The position numbers were made by a program, and so were the translations under genes. Below the pieces are notes generated by a model, which did not search any database, was not told the origin of the DNA, and saw only the letters and a list, made by a program, of their open reading frames with translations. DNA of 64,000 nt from a virus: IMG/VR virus record IMGVR_UViG_3300025655_000022, positions 1 through 64,000 of that record; one strand, 5' to 3'. The stretch's first letter is position 1. Every line of letters starts with the position of its first letter. Below, piece after piece: positions 32,368 to 41,600 of the stretch.

Positions 32368-33151
32368 ATACGGGTTCCAATTCTTGTGCAAAGTCTTTTT
32401 GATGGTAGTGTACTGGATAACGCTGACTTACAGTATTAATTCTAAACTCTCCATCAATTAATTCCCATACAAGTTGTTTACACCAATCATCAGCAGCGAT
32501 GTTATTGATGTGTTTTTTCATGTGTACCAAACTTGGGTACGAAGTATCGGGTAGTGTAACACGTTCTACACCGATAAAACAGGCAGCCATTGCGTATACT
32601 AAATCAGTGTTAGCAATTTCGCCCGATCCGCCGCGCAAACTTTGCTTATATACATCCCAATTTTCAAAAATATGTCTTACTCTAAAGAAAAAATCTTTTG
32701 CTGTTTTACTAACACGCCAATATGTAATAGCATTATATACATCTGGCAAATTATTCAAATCAAATATTTTACGATAGTGTCTTGATGTTGCCGTATGTTG
32801 TAAAAAATTTTTACTACCTTGTGTTACTACTACATCGCGATGTTCCAACATAGTCCACCAATGATCAATTGGCGCAGTAACAATCATATCTGCTTCTAAC
32901 TTAATAGTTTGTCTAAATGGACTAGCAGAAAACACTTGCCAATCATCAGCCCATCCACCTACTGTAGGATATGGAAACTGTTTTACATAATCAAACACAG
33001 GATCTGAATATTCTGTATCTGTTAACAAGCATATCTTTGCTGTTGGGTGCCAGTAACGTAGGCTTTTTGCAAGAACACGTGCGCACGCAATGTAATCTAC
33101 ATCAGATGTGTTAGTAGCAACAATTAAATATCCACGTTCTGCTTCAATCAT
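32342..33151 (-). CDS. GT-A-type glycosyltransferase-like protein (269 aa)
   Basis: The ATG at 33151 gives an 8-base overlap with the gene before it and starts MIEAERGYLIVATNTSDVDY. The likely metal region KLEADMIVTAPIDHWW (84-99) has Glu-Ala-Asp in place of D-x-D. It is a paralog of the next upstream gene: both share D-Y-(hydrophobic)-x-x-A near the start, a sugar-binding helix, and the (L/E)AD(Y/M)IV strand. Confidence 0.65.
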   Translation of the reverse strand: MIEAERGYLIVATNTSDVDYIACARVLAKSLRYWHPTAKICLLTDTEYSDPVFDYVKQFPYPTVGGWADDWQVFSASPFRQTIKLEADMIVTAPIDHWWTMLEHRDVVVTQGSKNFLQHTATSRHYRKIFDLNNLPDVYNAITYWRVSKTAKDFFFRVRHIFENWDVYKQSLRGGSGEIANTDLVYAMAACFIGVERVTLPDTSYPSLVHMKKHINNIAADDWCKQLVWELIDGEFRINTVSQRYPVHYHQKDFAQELEPVYDKLLAST

Positions 33152-33881
33152 ACAATGCCTCCAAGTGCTTTTTACCCATGGCATGAAAATCCATGCCAGA
33201 CAATTCTATGCGTTTATTGTCATAGCGTACTGTATACACGTTATCTGTACGTGTTAGTACGTGTTCGGGAACAACACTTTGTAGTGTCCAGGGAATATCG
33301 AACTGTTCTGCGTTAAAATGTCCGTCAGCAATGTTTAATGCAATACTTAGTGCATAATCATTTCTGTATGGGTGTTTTTTAAAGTTATACAAGTTAGCAT
33401 AATGCTCGTAGTTTGTTTCGACCATCTGCATCGCGTCAAATATAGCACGTGCAGTGTCGGATTTTGTAAAGTACACAACAGTCGCCCACCACATTGGAAA
33501 ACGGTATTCACCAAACGTGTTTAGCTGTTTGCTCCAACCTGTACCAGTAACACTGTTTGCATTCCGATGTGCTAGAAAATCTTGGCCACTTCTAAACAAA
33601 TTTAACAATTGGTCGCTATTTACAATATAATCTGCGTCCAACAATACAGTTTGATCGTATGGTGATAACTCGTAAGCACGTGAACGTCCAGAATTTAACC
33701 ACTTTACGCTTTTATCGTAATCCGCGAACCAACGTGTACTCGAAGTTTTTGTATCTATATCGGTTATAATAGTCGTAGGTAGGCCTAAATATTGCTTAAT
33801 GTTTTTAGCACTACGTTCTGCGAGTTTGACATAATCAATATCACCGTTATTATGTGCAAATATTAAACAACCTTGCGTCAT
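33144..33881 (-). CDS. GT-A-type glycosyltransferase-like protein (245 aa)
   Basis: Begins TQGCLIFAHNNGDIDYVKLA and has the D82-A-D84 metal motif in TVLLDADYIVNSDQL, like GT8-type and other GT-A enzymes. The following HRNANSVTGTGW and FPMWWATVVYF fit an acceptor site. I recall similar genes in marine T4-like phages. Overlaps the 57-aa gene before it (ATGA). Confidence 0.7.
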   Translation of the reverse strand: MTQGCLIFAHNNGDIDYVKLAERSAKNIKQYLGLPTTIITDIDTKTSSTRWFADYDKSVKWLNSGRSRAYELSPYDQTVLLDADYIVNSDQLLNLFRSGQDFLAHRNANSVTGTGWSKQLNTFGEYRFPMWWATVVYFTKSDTARAIFDAMQMVETNYEHYANLYNFKKHPYRNDYALSIALNIADGHFNAEQFDIPWTLQSVVPEHVLTRTDNVYTVRYDNKRIELSGMDFHAMGKKHLEALYD

Positions 33882-34051
33882 TTAATTTCCAGCGCCTTTC
33901 CAATTGTGTTATCAAGATCTTGCATTGTTGTATGTAAATCTTGTTGAATTTCCAATACCCGACGTTTTGGATTTAGATTAAATTTAGCAGTAAACCAAAT
34001 ATTAACACGATCTGCAATGTCTACTAGCATTCTAAAAATTTTACGTTTCAT
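33878..34051 (-). CDS. Small basic protein (57 aa)
   Basis: A short frame tied to both neighbours by ATGA overlaps (with the SGNH gene at its start and the GT gene at its end). It begins MKRKIFRMLVDIADRVNIWF, then a basic stretch NPKRR and a heptad-like helix (LEIQQDLHTTMQDLDNTIG), so it may be a small coiled-coil or membrane-edge protein. No family recognised. The coupling on both sides makes it real rather than chance. Confidence 0.7.
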   Translation of the reverse strand: MKRKIFRMLVDIADRVNIWFTAKFNLNPKRRVLEIQQDLHTTMQDLDNTIGKALEIK

Positions 34052-34734
34052 ACTATTCTCTCTAGTGTATCTAAAAACAAAGCATGCGCTTCGGGCGGAT
34101 TGTGGTTATTAACATTATGTGGGCCAAATGGCATATCCCAGGGTTGTTTTTCGTATGGCGGCCATAAACTATCGCCTAGCCAGTTCCATCCCATCCAAAA
34201 CATTGGGCCAGGCATAAAGATGAAACGCAGTCCACTCTCTTGTAAAGCACGTAGTCCGTCTCTAATAACGCAGCCATCGATGTTGTACTGTAGTCCCATA
34301 TCGTGCAAATCTGCAATATATCTTTGTACTGCCTGTTTAGTATCTTCACCAACATCAATATATTGTGCTTCGACGATATTTGCTAGTGTATCGCTTACAA
34401 TAAACACTTCATCGTGATCAAACTCTTGCTCGCTGCTACACTGATATCCTCGATATTCAATATGCTTTAATTCAACAGGTGACCTCCACCCATCCGGATT
34501 ACGTACAATATTAATTCTATCACTACTAGTAGCGCCAATAACAATTAAGTCTGGTTTCTGTTTAATGGCATAATCAATTTGCAGTCTAATAGCAAAATTT
34601 GTAGCGCCAGGACGGGCAATACAATGATATTCATATTTGTTGCGTTCACAAAACTGTTGTAAAAATGTTGGGAAACCACATGTAGAGGTATCATCACTCA
34701 TAAAACTACAACCTAAGCTATATAAGGTTTTCAA
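34048..34734 (-). CDS. SGNH-like protein (228 aa)
   Basis: Block I is LYSLGCSFMSDD with nucleophile candidate Ser10, then IARPGATN (block II Gly) and VIGATSSDR (block III region). The C-terminal VNNHNPPEAHALF resembles block V, but the Asp of D-x-x-H is Val208. It is the third SGNH-like protein of the unit. Coupled by ATGA to the gp4 gene. Confidence 0.65.
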   Translation of the reverse strand: MKTLYSLGCSFMSDDTSTCGFPTFLQQFCERNKYEYHCIARPGATNFAIRLQIDYAIKQKPDLIVIGATSSDRINIVRNPDGWRSPVELKHIEYRGYQCSSEQEFDHDEVFIVSDTLANIVEAQYIDVGEDTKQAVQRYIADLHDMGLQYNIDGCVIRDGLRALQESGLRFIFMPGPMFWMGWNWLGDSLWPPYEKQPWDMPFGPHNVNNHNPPEAHALFLDTLERIV

Positions 34735-35120
34735 AATAACTCCCGCTCAGTTAGTACCTGAAATTCCATATTATATTCTTTACAGTATTTCTCTGCCGCC
34801 GCCCATTTTGCCTTATTAACATGCCATTTCATTTGGTAACGTGGTTTAATCTCAATTAGCTTTTGTCGCGGATTGCCGTATTTGTCAATATAGTCAACAT
34901 AAAAGTCAGGATAATAATTACGCATACGGTTTTCTTTAGGATGCATATATGGAATATGAAAACTTTCCGAATCCCAAAATTGTATTGCATCCGAACGATC
35001 ACAATATAACATAAACCTACGTTCCCATAGACTACGATAGATAGGATCTTTTTTACCTAAAAACTTTGATTTGTTTGTAGGGGTAAATTTACCTTTTACG
35101 GCTGAGTTCTTGAAATTCAT
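34731..35120 (-). CDS. gp4: Head completion nuclease-like protein (T4 gp4 family)
   Basis: 129 residues, close to T4 gp4 (head completion, also known as gp50). Recognised by KGKFTPTNKSKFLGKKDPIYRS, the W-E-(R/L)-(R/K) helix, IPYMHPKENRMRNYYPDFYV and LIEIKPRYQ. The Asp of YPDFYV and the Glu-x-Lys of EIKP form a PD-(D/E)xK-type nuclease core. It acts at the DNA-packaging vertex. It overlaps the gene before it by 32 bases and leads into the glycan genes. Confidence 0.85.
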   Translation of the reverse strand: MNFKNSAVKGKFTPTNKSKFLGKKDPIYRSLWERRFMLYCDRSDAIQFWDSESFHIPYMHPKENRMRNYYPDFYVDYIDKYGNPRQKLIEIKPRYQMKWHVNKAKWAAAEKYCKEYNMEFQVLTERELF

Positions 35121-35394
35121 TTAACCACCCATTCATTTGTTCTTGCCAACGTTGTTGCGCAAGCAATTCAAGTTCTAGTGTGTTAATTTGTACTGGATTG
35201 TTGTACTCGTCGACAAGCACACAGTCTTCATCTGGGCATACTGCGATAGTCATTAATAATTCTGGACCAGCACGCCACATGCCTCCGTTGTATGCAAACA
35301 ACATCTTTGCTTCGTATTTTTCACGCAGAATCTGCTTGGCTTGATTGTGATCAAACCGTGCTCGTGATTGTTTGATAATATTGTCAGTATCCAT
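35089..35394 (-). CDS. Conserved small phage protein (101 aa)
   Basis: First gene of the long minus-strand unit. I use the ATG at 35394 (MDTDNIIKQSRARFDH); a GTG at 35409 is possible. No SD is visible for either. The protein is acidic in its second half (VCPDEDCVLVDEYNNPV) with a Gln-rich C-terminal helix. I recall similar unknowns beside gp4 in marine T4-like phages. A minus-strand TATAAT lies at 35401-35406, too close for a normal leader with the ATG start. Confidence 0.65.
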   Translation of the reverse strand: MDTDNIIKQSRARFDHNQAKQILREKYEAKMLFAYNGGMWRAGPELLMTIAVCPDEDCVLVDEYNNPVQINTLELELLAQQRWQEQMNGWLNEFQELSRKR

Positions 35395-35426
35395 ATGGGT
35401 ATTATACACGATTATATATCAAAAAT

Positions 35427-35448
35427 AAAGCCCCTTGCGGGGCTTTTT
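35427..35448 (-). terminator. Bidirectional intrinsic terminator
   Basis: An 8-bp perfect stem AAAGCCCC/GGGGCTTT with a TTGC loop; T-rich tails follow on both strands (TTTTT on plus, CTTTATTTTT on minus). On the minus strand it lies just after the structural gene ending at 35471 and separates the virion block from the glycan block. Confidence 0.85.
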
Positions 35449-35470
35449 GGTGTAATAAGTTAAAAACTTA

Positions 35471-36466
35471 TTAGCTTGTCATTGTCCAAGATGTAGCGTT
35501 CATTGCTGGTGTGCCCCAGGTATCTGACAAGTATGTTGTACTTGGTGGACGCACAACCATTGCATTTGAAAGTGTACCGTCCACAACGTCTAGTGCGTCG
35601 CCTGATCCTGAACCATCTGGAGCAACGGTATCGGCAGCAGCGTCAGTTAATGTAATAACATAAGTTAGCACAGTTGACGTAGCGTTTAATGCTAATGTAA
35701 TTGTAACATAGTTTGCGGTATACGGTGCACTATCAGCATACTGACGGAAAATTGTAGTTGCTGCACCACCTGGTGTTAAATCATAATAACCAGTGGTAGT
35801 AGTTAAGATATCTGGGGTACCTAATCCACCAACTTTTGTAGTACCAGTGTAAGAGGTGCCAGCAATAGATTGTGTTGCTGAGCCACCTGTAGTAACAATA
35901 GTACCGCATTTTGAAAGTAAGTCTGCCCATTCTAGTGACTTAGCGTCACCTGAAGTAAGTGTTAAACTTAAACTGTTACGAATCATACCACCTGCATTAA
36001 AGAAGTAACGTGCTGCATTTGCGCTGCTAAATGTTACAGTGCGTGTAATTGATGCGCTAACATCCCAGGTAGTAGTGCTTGTAATTGTGCCGTTTGTAGT
36101 AATATCTGTTCCATTAGCAGCAGCATTACCTCTGTTTGTAAAAATACTTGAAATATTTCCACTTAGTGCTGTGTATGCGCTAATAGTATCACCAGTGGTT
36201 GGATTTGTAATTGCTGTAATTGAAGTACCTTGGTGATTAGCAATTGTACTTGTACGGTTAAGTAAATTTACCCATTGTGTTGCAGTAATTGTTGTTCCTG
36301 CACTTACTGTTGAAAGATTACCTGATTGACCGTAACCTTTATCACTTGTTCCTGAACCCCAAACTGTATTCAAGTTTGCTGTATTATGATCTACTGCTGA
36401 TGCACCACCTTGTACAAAAATGTTATAGTGGTCATCTAGAATAGTATCGCCTGATGTATATGCCAT
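35471..36466 (-). CDS. Virion structural protein, probable tail fibre-associated (331 aa)
   Basis: Very rich in Thr, Ser, Gly and Ala, with no cysteine cluster, and starting MAYTSGDTILDDHYNIFVQG. I recognise this type of start and the ATQWVNLLNR segment from structural proteins of marine T4-like phages. Beta-rich and probably extended. It is the last gene of the structural block and is followed by the terminator at 35427. Confidence 0.65.
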   Translation of the reverse strand: MAYTSGDTILDDHYNIFVQGGASAVDHNTANLNTVWGSGTSDKGYGQSGNLSTVSAGTTITATQWVNLLNRTSTIANHQGTSITAITNPTTGDTISAYTALSGNISSIFTNRGNAAANGTDITTNGTITSTTTWDVSASITRTVTFSSANAARYFFNAGGMIRNSLSLTLTSGDAKSLEWADLLSKCGTIVTTGGSATQSIAGTSYTGTTKVGGLGTPDILTTTTGYYDLTPGGAATTIFRQYADSAPYTANYVTITLALNATSTVLTYVITLTDAAADTVAPDGSGSGDALDVVDGTLSNAMVVRPPSTTYLSDTWGTPAMNATSWTMTS

Positions 36467-36562
36467 TTTACTTTTCCCTTTGTATTAGTTGACTTTTACC
36501 AACGCCATACTTTATATACTTTGATATAAAAGTTATGGCTGGGATTGATTACTAGTCTTCTT

Positions 36563-37927
36563 TTAAAAATTAATTTTAACGACTGCTTCTACTGTGCCTT
36601 CGCCTGTTGTCTCTTTATTAGTTAGCGCACGTCCAATAATGTTACGTGCAGTTGCTTCACCGTCTTGTGCTGCTCTGGCAAAACCATTGCCTGCAGAAAC
36701 TAAGCGATCGCCTTTGTTTACAGTTCCAATGACTTTAACTGGCACACGTCCATTCATAGCGATTGGTGGGTGTGTAGCATTTGAACCTGCTTTTGCGTTC
36801 ATTAAGTACGCTGCACGGTCTGAGATAACGCCAAAAACGTTTTCTGATAATTCTTCAACCGCCTTAGTAATTTCAGCAATACCTCCTAACTCTACAACAG
36901 TACCTGCTTCATATTCAGCATCTGCTTCAAAGCGTTCTGCCAAGTCAGCATACTCGGCTGATGTGGCTGTTCCTTCGAAACTGTTTGCATAAACATTATT
37001 AAATTTGGTTCCGCTGGCACCCAAGTTAGTTGTGCCACCAACACCAGGCAGAATATCTGATGTTGCGCCATCAAAAACAAGTACCTGTGTGGTTGAACCA
37101 CCATCATTTACACGGAAAATAATATCTCCGTTGTTGATGAGATTATCTAAAATTACATTACCGGTTCCCAGTGGAGTAGTAATCTGAAAATCGCTGTCAA
37201 CACCCACTGTTAATCCTGAGTCGTTTAAAATTCCTAGGGAACCAACAGTTGTGTCATTGGCAACGGCGCTAAGGTAATCGGTGGCGCTGAACCCGTCAAG
37301 TTGGGCCGCATTAGTAGCCTTACCAGTAAACAATGCATTACCACTGTCAACAGTTGTGCTTAATTGAATTCCAGAAGCAATATTCGCAAAACCAGTTATT
37401 GAAGTTTGAGGTGTAAACGTTGAATCTTTACTAACAGTAGCAACAATATCATTTTCAACATATAATTTAACCACGATGTGGTCTATGCCGCCGGAATCTC
37501 TAACAGTATCAACAATTGCACCAGATGTACCGGTGCCTGAAGTGAATGCTGGACCTACCAAAACAAAACTCGATCCATCATAAACTTTTAATTGGCTGTT
37601 AGTTGAGTCAAACCACAAATCACCAGCAACGTTACCGGTCGGTGTGCTTGAACTTGACGTAGCAGCACCCAGGTTTTTCCATTGTGATCCGCTGTATACT
37701 TTAAGTAAGTTATTTCCTGAATCATACCATAATTGACCAGTTAATGGAGCAGTTGGGGCTGTGCTATTTGCACTGTTTTCAAGCATTTTGATAAAGTTTT
37801 CTCCCAAAAACTCACCATATCCTGCATAGTTTTTGCCGATAATAGTAATGCTACTTGATGTATTAATAGTACCGTCCGCAACTGTTGCAAAAATACTACC
37901 ATTTGTTTTGTTAATTGTATAAGCCAT
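36563..37927 (-). CDS. Tail fibre-like structural protein (454 aa)
   Basis: N-terminal MAYTINKTNGSIFATVADG and two repeats of the PxxGxLWYD...LKVY(S/D)GSxW/F type (about 63-87 and 96-125), typical for marine phage tail fibres. The C-terminal 130 residues (YADLAERFEADAEYEAGTVV, then RVPVKVIGTVNKGDRLVSAG) form a domain found at fibre ends in such phages, similar to peptidase_G2/intramolecular-chaperone-type tips. Likely a distal fibre or receptor-binding subunit. A late promoter-like CATAAATA lies about 60 bases upstream. Confidence 0.7.
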   Translation of the reverse strand: MAYTINKTNGSIFATVADGTINTSSSITIIGKNYAGYGEFLGENFIKMLENSANSTAPTAPLTGQLWYDSGNNLLKVYSGSQWKNLGAATSSSSTPTGNVAGDLWFDSTNSQLKVYDGSSFVLVGPAFTSGTGTSGAIVDTVRDSGGIDHIVVKLYVENDIVATVSKDSTFTPQTSITGFANIASGIQLSTTVDSGNALFTGKATNAAQLDGFSATDYLSAVANDTTVGSLGILNDSGLTVGVDSDFQITTPLGTGNVILDNLINNGDIIFRVNDGGSTTQVLVFDGATSDILPGVGGTTNLGASGTKFNNVYANSFEGTATSAEYADLAERFEADAEYEAGTVVELGGIAEITKAVEELSENVFGVISDRAAYLMNAKAGSNATHPPIAMNGRVPVKVIGTVNKGDRLVSAGNGFARAAQDGEATARNIIGRALTNKETTGEGTVEAVVKINF

Positions 37928-37984
37928 TGTTGCTCAACTCCAAATTCTTTATATAATCTTATTTATTCATTTTAAATATATGTA

Positions 37985-37992
37985 TATTTATG
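37985..37992 (-). promoter_or_regulatory. Late promoter-like motif (CATAAATA) before tail fibre gene
   Basis: One base away from the T4 late consensus TATAAATA, oriented towards the fibre gene whose ATG is at 37927. It overlaps the stop codon of the upstream gene. The same octamer stands before the gp6-like gene (55349-55356), which supports it being a late promoter variant in this phage. Confidence 0.35.
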
Positions 37993-38653
37993 TTGTACTC
38001 AAATTGGTTAACGTCTGAATACGTACAGTGTAATCAATTTGTATTTGCCTGTTCAAACTTTTCTGAACTGGGTGGAAAACCACATGTGTGATTAACTTTA
38101 AGTTGTCGGCTGAACCATTCCAACTTTTTAGTCCCAGTTCATCAAACACAAAGTCACCGTCTAGTGTGGTACTGTTATCAAATGCCTGTTGACCTGTTGG
38201 CTCTCCATAATCTAACAGACAACTAACAAGAATATCAGTATACACACGTCCTGATGTATGTAGAACCGTTAGATTATTTCGATTAGTATCAGTATTTGAC
38301 GAACTATTATCGTCTACAACTTTGCTAAATGTTTCGTTGTATAAGTTTGCGTTTTGTCCGGTACTGTTTGCGGGCAAATAGGTAATCACACCAGTGGGAT
38401 CCACGCTGGAACCACCGTTTCCAAAACTCATCTGGTAAATATAACCCAGATTTTTGTTAGCCAAGCTCTGTGCCAGTGCTTCACTCATGTTCTCATAATG
38501 AATGGCATTTCTTTTATCAATAAAGACTTCTTTACTGTTTGGATCAAAGATTTTAATATGGCCCTGGATGTTTACTGAGCTTGATTCGTTGGGTTTTGAT
38601 TCTTTGGTATCCATGGGTTTTTGATAATTTTTATTTGTGTCTGTCATTTTCAT
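37988..38653 (-). CDS. Virion structural protein (221 aa)
   Basis: Contains NIQGHIKIFDPNSKEVF and SFGNGGSSVDPTG, with the C-terminal LNRQIQIDYTVRIQTLTNL. I recognise it as a structural protein type placed between the giant protein and the tail fibre in marine T4-like phages. The start may be the ATG at 38653 or the one at 38647. Function probably in fibre attachment; not certain. Confidence 0.65.
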   Translation of the reverse strand: MKMTDTNKNYQKPMDTKESKPNESSSVNIQGHIKIFDPNSKEVFIDKRNAIHYENMSEALAQSLANKNLGYIYQMSFGNGGSSVDPTGVITYLPANSTGQNANLYNETFSKVVDDNSSSNTDTNRNNLTVLHTSGRVYTDILVSCLLDYGEPTGQQAFDNSTTLDGDFVFDELGLKSWNGSADNLKLITHVVFHPVQKSLNRQIQIDYTVRIQTLTNLSTT

Positions 38654-38670
38654 TATTTATGCATCCTAGA

Positions 38671-41600
38671 TCACTCGCCTCTGAAGAATCGTGCTGGAGT
38701 TGTTTGTTGTTTTTGCAGTGCAATACCATTGGTTATATACCATATTAAATTATATGGATGGCGTAAAACGCTACCTCGTGATTGGTCTTGTACTGAACTA
38801 GACGCGGCGTGTCTTTGAGTTGCTGTACCGGCTGTGCCTCTTCTGAGTCCACTGATGGTGTTATTGATTGTATCGCGTGTTCTGTAGGTAATCCTTTCAC
38901 CATTAATATTAACTACACCAAAGATACCTGCCGGAAGATTGGGTTCGCCCAGCTTGCTTGCGTCATCAACATACACTGTGTCATGCCAGGGTTCCAAATC
39001 TTGCACAAGTTCAGTTGTATTATCACGTATAATACGGTATACTGCTGCATTCCCACGCATATCGTTAAAAATTCTGAATGACAATTCATCAGGAACAACA
39101 CTATTAGTAAATGTGGTAATAGCAACCACATCAATTGAACTGATCGCACCTCCTGATAAAAGAATAGCAGTGCCATCGTTTGATAAAACAAAATCTTCAC
39201 CTGCTGTCAATCTGCGTCCATTGAGTGTTACCCAGATTCGGTCAGCATTTTCAATTGTTCGATATAGTTCAAAAATATTGACCGTTGAATCAACACCAAT
39301 AGTATAGTCAAACGGTACACTATCGAAACCAAAAACGTCCATCCCTTCTGATACTGGAAGTTCAATTACTTTGGGTCCTTGATACACCACAGTGAGTGCA
39401 TCTTGTTGTCTGATATCTCTGAATGTAGTCACTGCGATAACATCCCCAGCACTCAAGACAATACCAGAGCTTACAATTTTTAATTCATTATTGATGTTGT
39501 TAACTGTATAGTCAGCCGATCCAGTAACATAGACATCCACCGTATCGCCAGCATCAGGAGTTACTGACATGATAACATACCGTTCAGAACTTTCATCGTT
39601 AAGTGATACAGCATAATCGCTGCCCAGTGTTTTCTTTTGGTTGTTTATGTATACAACTACTTCTGAATCAGCAATTAATGTCTGATCAGTTCCTGTGCGG
39701 ATGCCATCTGGGAAATAAAACTCCACAGTTGTACCATCACCGATGTGTCGAATGCCTTCGCTAGGGCGCAATCTTCGTCCATTGAGTTCAACGATGATAT
39801 TATCTCTGGCTGAGCTTTCGATATTACCAGAAATAATAAAACTGGATGTGGTTCCGTCTGAAACAAATATTTCTGTTTCAGGATAACTATATCCATAATC
39901 GATTAATGATGAATCTGATTCAAGAATTTGTTCACCAAACAAAGTTACAACTATGAAATCATTGCCAGTGTATGTTGTGCTGAAAATAAATTCAGTTTCG
40001 CCAACCACGGTTTCAGAATAGCTATATGCGGTGGTTTCAATACCATTTATCAGGATCAATGCCTGATCAATGTCGTTAACATCCACTGGCACAGTTATTC
40101 GATTTCCAATCTTATCGCCGATATAATTTTTTCTGAATATCTGATGTCCGCCGCCAATCTCATAAACATAAATCTTTACTACTTGGCCGGACGATACACC
40201 AGAAGTTACTGTGATTGTTCTGTTTACCCAGTTGATGGTATAATTTCTGTTATTATACAACCTATCACCAGTGGTACCATTGAATACCACCAATTCCACA
40301 GGATGTTCAACAATTCCAGCAAAACTAAAGGTATCTCCGCCATCATAAACATATGATATGCCTTTGATCTGTGACGCATGCCCATTGCCAGTATAATCAT
40401 GCCCAGGTCTGGTTCTGACTGTCATATCAAGTGTATCAAATATTGCGCCAGGTACTAATTCTTCTGGAGCATGTGAACTATATTCATCAATAAATGCCCC
40501 ACCATCTACATTGATGTCTTCAGCACGTGTTCCGATGTAGATATCTGTAAACAAACTGCTGTATTCTGTGTCTAATATGGCATCACTATATGTGGGTAAT
40601 CCTTCAGGACCATAGTCAATATTATCAAATGGTGTAATATCAAAATTTCCAATATCATAACCAGTGTTATCACTAAAGTTTGTGCTTTGTACTTGTACAC
40701 CTGGATAATCGATTCCATCGATCAGCAAAGCCAAATCCAATCCAGGATTGTTTACATCAGCAACATAAAAACCGGTAGTACGATCAACACCGCTCAGTGT
40801 GGATGCATTTACCAGTTCATAATTTTCTGGATCAAATGTTGATTCCTGAATTGAGCTACCATCTGCTAAACTTACGCGATACACACGGTCGTTATAGCGC
40901 ACCAATTGATCTTCATTGTAAACCGTATCTGGCGTCCAATCCACTATCTGGCTCTGATATTCATAGCGATCATACTTGATTGTAGTCTTGATGTTTCTGA
41001 CCAGATCGTTTTTCATGTACACGGTAGTACGTGCGCCAGTGCCATTTCCACCAGTGATTTCTATGATCGGGGTTGTTCTGTATCCATATCCTGCGGTTGA
41101 AATTTGAATTTCAGTAACCTGTCCTACAGAATTAATCAGCGCAACTGCTTGTGCTGGCTGCGTGGCATCTCCAATAATGTTAACGGTGGGTGGTACTGTA
41201 TATCCAGATCCAGCATTGGTTATAACGATTTCATCTACTGCGAGCAGATGATTATCATACCAGTCTGACCAAGGTATGGTATCCCATACACTATCAGTGG
41301 ATAAACGATTGCTTGGATCTGTTTCCAGAGCAGCAAACCCATCATCTAGAATTGGACTTACATATTTTTCATAAACCGAATCATACGCCGCAGGATTATC
41401 AAAATCAGTTGCGCTGCCATCATATAAGTCAATACCTTCATATTTTAATAAGAAGTCTTTAATCTTAACGTGATATGGTTTAGCCTCTTCAATATAGTTT
41501 TGCACAAATGTTTGGTTGTCTTTTCTGTAAACATTGTACTTTTCAAGATTTCTGACTTTGTGTTCGACGTCGATTAAACTAGTCTTAAACAACCAATCAA

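Noticed and set aside
38654-38661. CATAAATA as late promoter of the 221-aa structural gene
   Set aside because: It ends one base before the start codon, so the transcript would begin inside the gene; kept only as a supporting occurrence of the octamer.
39928-40356. 142-codon plus-strand frame within the giant structural gene
   Set aside because: No SD, no motif, Ile/Asn/Cys-rich translation; the minus-strand frame is continuous and structured here.
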